Assembly: GCA_937975725.1 (NCBI GenBank)
Contig: CALJUL010000049.1
Coordinates: 1 to 37,371 of the forward strand
Length of the DNA stretch: 37,371 nt
Origin: an uncultured Pseudoxanthomonas sp.
GTDB lineage: Bacteria > Pseudomonadota > Gammaproteobacteria > Xanthomonadales > Xanthomonadaceae
Reading direction: 5' to 3'
The translations under genes were made by a program, and so were the position numbers. Shown here piece by piece: positions 33,321 through 37,371 of the stretch. The number at the start of each line of letters is the position of its first letter. Position 1 is the first letter of the stretch. Under the pieces are notes generated by a model, which saw nothing but the letters and a program-made list of their open reading frames with translations, was not told the DNA's origin and made no database searches.

Positions 33321-34775
33321 TCAGAAATTGATCGGCACGCGCGCGGTGAGGGTGACGTCGGGCGTGTCGCGGGTGACGCCCACGCCCAGCGCCACGTTCA
33401 GCGAGGCGCGCTCGTTGAAGCGATACGTGCCGCCCAGCAGCAGCGTGCCCAGGTTGTAGCGCACCGCGCCGGCGACGGCCCGGCCGTTCTGCCGGGTCTT
33501 GCCGACGATGCTGTGGTCGTAGCCGATGCTGATGGCCGCCTTCTCGTTCAGCGCCAGGCCCATGCCCAGGTTGAAGCCCAGGATGTCGCCGGCCTTCACG
33601 TCGCCGATGAATTCCTTCTGCCCGCCCAGCACGCGCCGCGACACGTTGCCGCGCTTGAAGTTGTACAGGTAGCTGAGGCTGCCGAAGAACACCACCGGGT
33701 CGGAGGGGTACAGCCAGGTCGCACCCGGCTGCAATGCGTGGAAGCCGCTGCCGGTGGGCAGCTCCAGCGGCAGGCCGGTGCCGGTGGTGTTGGCCACGCA
33801 GCGGGTGACGCAGTCGGTGGTCACGTCGAACATGTCGCGGCCGGTGCGGCTCTTGTAGCGCAGCCAGCCGATGTAGAACGGCTTGTCGGGACCGCCGCGG
33901 TTGATCTGGTAGCGGCCGGTCAGTTCGACGTCGCCGATGCCGTTGCCGCGCGCGTCGAACACGTTGTCCTGCGCGGAGCCGGTGAAGATCTCGCGGCTCA
34001 CCGTATCGCTGTGGATGTACACGTAGGGCAGCTTGGCTTCCACTTCCATGCGCCGGCTCAGGCCGTAGCGCCCGGTCAGGGTGGCGACCGCGGTGGTGGT
34101 CTTCACCTGGCGCACGTCGATCAGGCCGATCAGGATGGCCGGAATGACGGTGTAGCCGACCAGCGCCACGCGGTCGTTGGCCGAATAGCCGTATTGCAGC
34201 GAAGGCTCCAGCACCAGCTTGTGCCGGGGCGTCAGCACGCCCGGCTGGTCGAAGATCTGCGCGACCTCCGGCGGCCGGCTGTCCGATTCCGGCGCCTGCC
34301 CGACCGGCTGCGGTGCCTGCTGCGCTTCCTGCGGCATCGCCGCATGGGACGCCGCGGCCTGCGCCGGCGGCACGACCGGGCCGCGGACGTCCACCACCGC
34401 CAACGGCGGCGGTGCGCCGGCGTCCATGGGGGCGTCGCGGAAGGTCGGCGCCTGGCTCAGCGAAGGCACGATCACCGGCGCCGGCGCGCCGCGTGCGCGC
34501 GCCGCGGCCAGGATTTCCTCGTTCAGCGCATGCTGCAGGTCGAACAGTTCGCGTTCCTGCGCCTGCATCGCCTGGCGCATCTCGTTCAGCCGGCGCGTCT
34601 GCCGGTTGATCTGCTGCTGCAAGGCGTCCAGCCGCGCGTCGGCGGTGATCTCGTAGGACGACGCCGGAATCTCCGGCGCCGGCGCGGCCGCCTCCTGCGC
34701 GAGGGCGGCGACCGGCGCGCCGAAGCCGGCCGCCAGCGCCAAGGGCACCACTTCCTTCAACGACGTCCGTTTCAT
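33321..34775 (-). CDS. FapF-like outer-membrane secretion porin
   Basis: A 484-residue protein with a signal peptide (VVPLALAAGFGAPVAALAQ), an N-terminal coiled coil (about 45-95; RLDALQQQINRQTRRLNEMR, rich in Gln/Glu/Leu), a Pro/Ala-rich linker and a C-terminal beta-barrel (from about 190) ending in phenylalanine (RVPINF). The coiled coil plus barrel plan is that of FapF, the trimeric channel exporting Fap amyloid subunits in Pseudomonas. The order downstream of a C39-like peptidase and a small FapE-like protein fits the fap operon end (D-E-F). GGGAGGG precedes the ATG. Identification rests on architecture and context; some pipelines simply call such proteins transporters. Confidence 0.62.
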   Translation of the reverse strand: MKRTSLKEVVPLALAAGFGAPVAALAQEAAAPAPEIPASSYEITADARLDALQQQINRQTRRLNEMRQAMQAQERELFDLQHALNEEILAAARARGAPAPVIVPSLSQAPTFRDAPMDAGAPPPLAVVDVRGPVVPPAQAAASHAAMPQEAQQAPQPVGQAPESDSRPPEVAQIFDQPGVLTPRHKLVLEPSLQYGYSANDRVALVGYTVIPAILIGLIDVRQVKTTTAVATLTGRYGLSRRMEVEAKLPYVYIHSDTVSREIFTGSAQDNVFDARGNGIGDVELTGRYQINRGGPDKPFYIGWLRYKSRTGRDMFDVTTDCVTRCVANTTGTGLPLELPTGSGFHALQPGATWLYPSDPVVFFGSLSYLYNFKRGNVSRRVLGGQKEFIGDVKAGDILGFNLGMGLALNEKAAISIGYDHSIVGKTRQNGRAVAGAVRYNLGTLLLGGTYRFNERASLNVALGVGVTRDTPDVTLTARVPINF

Positions 34776-34803
34776 GCCGAGCCCTCCCGGGTCTGTTGTG
34801 GGG

Positions 34804-35316
34804 TTACGGTCCGCCCGCCGCGCGCGCGAGTGCATCGTTGAGCGCGCCGTAGGCGTTGAGTTCCTGGTAGGCGCCCAGCGTGTCCACGCCCACGTCGATG
34901 CGGGTGACGGTGCGGATGTCCTGGTCGTCCAGGGTGTTCTGCACCACCAGCCCGCCGGCCAGCCGCGTCGGTTCGAACACGTTGCCCTCGCCCACCTGCA
35001 CCAGCAGGCCGCGGTTGAAATCGGCCAGCGCCTGCGCCTGTTCCGGCGTGATATTGCGCACGTCGGGCAGGTGCACGGCGATGCGCGCGGTCAACTGGCC
35101 GTTGAGGTAGACCACGCGCTCGATGCCGAACGACAACTGCATGCCGGCCGGCAACTGGTAGCCGCCGCGCATGCCGGCCAGCCGGCCCGGATCGATCGGG
35201 CGCCAGTCCGGGCCCAGTTCCCCACCCTGCCCGCGCGCACCGCCGGGCAGCGCCATGCACAGTGCCGCCAGCACGGCGCCCGCCAGCCACTTGGCCATGC
35301 CCTGGGTCGCGCGCAT
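34804..35316 (-). CDS. FapE-like secreted protein with an RGG motif
   Basis: A 170-residue exported protein: signal peptide (about 7-29; WLAGAVLAALCMALPGGARG), the motif IDPGRLAGMRGG at residues 41-52, then a beta-rich part (MQLSFGIERVVYLNGQL, GGLVVQNTLDDQDIRTVTRI). The IDPxRLAxxRGG motif recurs in the small protein encoded at 36017-36451. The start (35316) overlaps the peptidase stop by one base (TGATG), indicating translational coupling. It takes the place of FapE between the peptidase and porin genes; the family identity is inferred, the secretion is clear. Confidence 0.55.
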   Translation of the reverse strand: MRATQGMAKWLAGAVLAALCMALPGGARGQGGELGPDWRPIDPGRLAGMRGGYQLPAGMQLSFGIERVVYLNGQLTARIAVHLPDVRNITPEQAQALADFNRGLLVQVGEGNVFEPTRLAGGLVVQNTLDDQDIRTVTRIDVGVDTLGAYQELNAYGALNDALARAAGGP

Positions 35317-36017
35317 CAGATGTCTCCCGGACCGCGCCGCGGCACGGCCACGTTGCGCAGGCCGTCGCGCTGGATACCCATGTCGAGCGGCGCCGGTGGA
35401 GCGGTCTGCCAGTCGCGGGCCTGGTTGAAGCGCGCCTGCGCGCGCCGGTTGTGGACGACGAACAGCACGCGGTTGTCCCATAGGGCGTCGAAGCGCGAGC
35501 GCGGCATTGCCCGCGTGCCGCGCGCGGGATCGCCCAGCAGCACGCGGCCGTTGCGCAGCCCCTTCACCACCACGAAATGGCGGTAGCCGCGGTCGTTGAG
35601 CAGCACGATGGCCGGCACGCCCTCTTCTTCCAGCTTCTCCAGCGGCAGCTCGAAACCGTCCGCCTCGTAGCCCTGCGAGCGCAGGTAGCGGCGCATGTCC
35701 AGCAGCGAGAAGCCCTCGCGGCGGATCCGCGACTGGTCGCCGTTGTTGAACATCTGCACGAACACGTCCGCCTCGCTGACGGCCTGCCCGTACTGGTGCG
35801 TGAGCAGCGTAGCGGTGGCCGCCGAGCCGCAACTGAAGTCGTACTGCTGTGGCACGGTGGTCCTGAAGCGCCCTTCCTTCAGGCTCGCCAGCGGCACCGT
35901 GTACGCGCCCTGCGGCAGGCGCAGCAGGCCGTTGCCCGCCGAGGCGCCGCCGAGCACGGCCAGCACACCGGCGAACAGCAGCCCGCACAATGGGCCGCGG
36001 GCGAACGGCCTGCGCAT
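35316..36017 (-). CDS. C39-like cysteine peptidase (FapD-like)
   Basis: A 233-residue exported protein with a signal peptide (CGLLFAGVLAVLGGASA) and a stand-alone C39-type peptidase domain: C63 in QQYDFSCGSAATATLL, H147 in YRHFVVVKG and D163 in LLGDPARGT give a Cys-His-Asp triad. C39 peptidases cut after double-glycine leader motifs; FapD of the Pseudomonas amyloid system is such a protein without an ABC transporter. The start overlaps the stop of the upstream gene by one base (TGATG) and its own stop overlaps the next gene in the same way. A C-terminal extension of about 50 residues past the core is unassigned. Confidence 0.8.
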   Translation of the reverse strand: MRRPFARGPLCGLLFAGVLAVLGGASAGNGLLRLPQGAYTVPLASLKEGRFRTTVPQQYDFSCGSAATATLLTHQYGQAVSEADVFVQMFNNGDQSRIRREGFSLLDMRRYLRSQGYEADGFELPLEKLEEEGVPAIVLLNDRGYRHFVVVKGLRNGRVLLGDPARGTRAMPRSRFDALWDNRVLFVVHNRRAQARFNQARDWQTAPPAPLDMGIQRDGLRNVAVPRRGPGDI

Positions 36018-36451
36018 CACGGCACCGGATCGACGAAATCCACGGTGATGATCATCGCGTTCTGGATCAGCACGTTGCTGCCGGTGTTCTGGATCACCGT
36101 GTTGATGCCGCTGGCGTTGGCGAACGCGCTGTCGCCGACGGTGTTGGCGCCGCTGACGACGTGGTGGGCGGTGTTGCCGTCGACCGAGCCGTCCACGTCC
36201 ACCAGGTTGAAGTCGTCGATGCCGCCGTCGCCGCCGCGCAACGCGGCCAGGCGGGCGGGATCGATGCCGGGCCCCAGGCTGCCGGCCTGGCCGGTTCCGG
36301 CGGCGGACTGCGCCGACTCCACCTGCGCGGTCGCGTCGAAGCAGGTGGCGTCGTCGGCCAGCGCCGGGACCGCCGCACGGGCGCTGGGCGCCAGGACGAA
36401 AAGCAGGATCGCGGCCATCGCCGATGGCCGTTCCGGAATGTGCATGGGCAT
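36017..36451 (-). CDS. Small secreted fibre-like protein with an RGG motif (Fap subunit candidate)
   Basis: A 144-residue exported protein: signal peptide (AAILLFVLAPSARA), the motif IDPARLAALRGG at 63-74, and an Asn/Ser/Thr/Val-rich C-terminus (SGANTVGDSAFANASGINTV, QNTGSNVLIQNAMIITVDF). The C-terminal pattern of alternating hydrophobic residues with Asn/Gln recalls amyloid-type repeats, and it resembles the C-terminus of the Gly-rich protein encoded just upstream. The start has GGGAG 7 nt before ATG 36451. I do not recognise an exact family; a minor or nucleating fibre subunit is inferred from the neighbours. Confidence 0.6.
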   Translation of the reverse strand: MPMHIPERPSAMAAILLFVLAPSARAAVPALADDATCFDATAQVESAQSAAGTGQAGSLGPGIDPARLAALRGGDGGIDDFNLVDVDGSVDGNTAHHVVSGANTVGDSAFANASGINTVIQNTGSNVLIQNAMIITVDFVDPVP

Positions 36452-36531
36452 GGTGGTTCTCCCTTGCCGCGCGCCCCCCGCGTCGGCGGCCGTCCCGCCG
36501 CGCGGGCGGTGGAACGGCCTGCGTCCGCGAC

Positions 36532-36560
36532 GTGCCCCACTCCGCCGTGGAGCGGGGCAC
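36532..36560 (-). promoter_or_regulatory. Intercistronic stem-loop after the Gly-rich gene
   Basis: GTGCCCC (36532-36538) pairs with GGGGCAC (36554-36560), with an inner CTCC/GGAG stem and a small loop. It begins 12 nt after the stop codon and has no T-run, so it may stabilise the upstream mRNA or reduce transcription into the export genes. Confidence 0.55.
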
Positions 36561-36572
36561 GCTGGAGGACGC

Positions 36573-37371
36573 TTACGGTCCGACGGTGAGGTTGGCCTGG
36601 ACGGTGATGCCCTGCTGGATCAGCGAGGCCATGCCGCTGTTCTGCGCCGCCACCATGACGCCGGCCGCGGATTGGCCGACGCTGGTCATGTTGTTGGACA
36701 TGTTGAAGGCGCCCGCGCTGTTGGCCACAGAGCCGCCTGCTCCGCCCGCACCACCGGTGGCGCCGTTGCCCACGCCGCCGTTGCCGGTACCGCCGTTGCC
36801 GTCGCCGCCATTGCCCACGCCGCCGGCCCCGCCGGTCGCACCGACCGCGCCGCTGGCGCCGTTGCCGGCGGTCGCATCGCCGTTGCTGGCGGTGGAGGAT
36901 GCGCTGCCGTTGCTGGCGTCGCCGTTGCTGGCATCACCGCCGTCGCCGCCGTTGCCGGCGGTCGCCGTCAGCGTGCCGCCCGCACCGCCGGTGCCGGAGC
37001 CGGTTCCGCCGGTGCCGGAAGCATCGCCGCCGGTGCCCGTGCCCGCGCCGCCCGTGCCGCTGCCGTCGCCGCCGGTTCCGGTGCCGTCGCCCGACGTGCC
37101 GGTGCCCGCCGTCGCGGTGCTGGAACTGCCGGTTGCGGTAGCGTCGCCCGACGTGCCGTCGCCGCCGGTGGCCGTGCCGGAACCGCTGGTGCCGTCGCCG
37201 GCCCCGCGCTCACGTACGTTGCCGCTATCCGCGCCCGCATCGCCGCCCGCCGCGCCGGCGATCGCGCCGGTATGGCCGCTGGCGCTACCGGCATCGCCGC
37301 CGGACGCGCCGCTGGCGCCCAGGCCGTCGCCGCCCCAGCCGCCCGCCGCGCCGCCGCGGCCGCGGCCGTCG
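36573..37371 (-). CDS. Giant Gly/Ala/Ser/Thr/Asn-rich surface protein, C-terminal part (5' end outside window)
   Basis: The minus-strand frame is open from the window edge to the TAA at 36573, at least 265 codons. It is low-complexity, built of short GGDG, GTGG, ASNGD and GNGG units (for example GNGGTGNGGVGNGATGGAGG) and then a 50-residue non-repetitive C-terminus, AGAFNMSNNMTSVGQSAAGV and NSGMASLIQQGITVQANLTV. No start codon is inside the window. It resembles PE_PGRS- or collagen-like surface proteins in composition and is the probable main substrate of the peptidase/porin genes downstream. Opposite-strand frames here are Arg-rich shadows. Confidence 0.72.
   Translation of the reverse strand, partial: DGRGRGGAAGGWGGDGLGASGASGGDAGSASGHTGAIAGAAGGDAGADSGNVRERGAGDGTSGSGTATGGDGTSGDATATGSSSTATAGTGTSGDGTGTGGDGSGTGGAGTGTGGDASGTGGTGSGTGGAGGTLTATAGNGGDGGDASNGDASNGSASSTASNGDATAGNGASGAVGATGGAGGVGNGGDGNGGTGNGGVGNGATGGAGGAGGSVANSAGAFNMSNNMTSVGQSAAGVMVAAQNSGMASLIQQGITVQANLTVGP

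Noticed and set aside
36899..37141. Cys/Arg-rich plus-strand frame opposite the Gly-rich protein
   Set aside because: Runs of CRRRR arise from reading GGN-repeat codons on the wrong strand.
36573..37371. CRISPR-like or microsatellite array in the Gly-rich region
   Set aside because: Repeats are short, imperfect, codon-phased and lie within one open frame; there are no spacers of uniform size.

Overview
The window looks like chromosomal DNA of a high-GC gammaproteobacterium of the Xanthomonadaceae/Lysobacteraceae type (Xanthomonas, Stenotrophomonas, Pseudoxanthomonas or Lysobacter relatives). The pointers are the copL-copA-copB gene order, the ppsA/ppsR pair, Xanthomonad-style TonB-dependent receptors and several -10 boxes lying exactly 6 nt before a start codon, as expected of leaderless transcripts. 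Genus cannot be settled from the sequence alone.

Layout. 1-2.0 kb: divergent ppsA (partial) and ppsR, then a DUF1249 gene. 2.5-3.2 kb: a tRNA-Ala(GGC)-tRNA-Glu(UUC) operon abutting a 5'-truncated gene. 3.2-6.0 kb: a CueR-like regulator with a copper P-type ATPase. 6.1-10.1 kb: copper resistance operon copL-copA-copB-copG. 10.2-11.3 kb: glucokinase. 11.4-12.4 kb: a second CopL-like leader ORF and a His-rich EF-hand protein. 12.7-17.6 kb: histidine utilisation operon hutC-hutU-hutH-hutG without hutI. 17.7-23.6 kb: a third CopL/CruR-like leader ORF, a TonB-dependent receptor and two PepSY membrane proteins, the second fused to an NqrF-like reductase. 23.6-30.1 kb: CusCBA-type metal efflux operon headed by a fourth small Cys/His-rich ORF. 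30.24 kb: a dif-like XerC/XerD site in a gene-poor stretch. 30.8-32.8 kb: FNR-box-driven hemN and azurin. 32.8-33.2 kb: a DUF4124 protein. 33.3-37.4 kb: a Fap-like surface fibre/secretion operon (Gly-rich giant protein, small secreted protein, C39-like peptidase, FapE-like protein, FapF-like porin), running off the right end.

How the genes work together. Most of the window is a copper-handling region: cytosolic export (P-type ATPase under CueR), periplasmic oxidation and sequestration (CopA, CopB, CopG), RND export (CusCBA), and probable metal acquisition and reduction (receptor plus PepSY reductases). Azurin and HemN add a copper electron carrier and anaerobic haem synthesis.

The most striking pattern is that three small ORFs heading three separate operons align without gaps at the N-terminus. 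They carry a DC...C metal-binding core and end in the same RPPI motif next to the stop codon. This matches the published idea of CruR/DUF2946 copper-sensing upstream ORFs that act through translation arrest at a C-terminal RAPP motif. If real, one regulatory device has been copied several times here to control both copper detoxification and putative uptake. A second, separate novelty candidate is the Fap-like operon, where two secreted proteins share an IDPxRLAxxRGG motif next to a C39-type peptidase that could cleave it.
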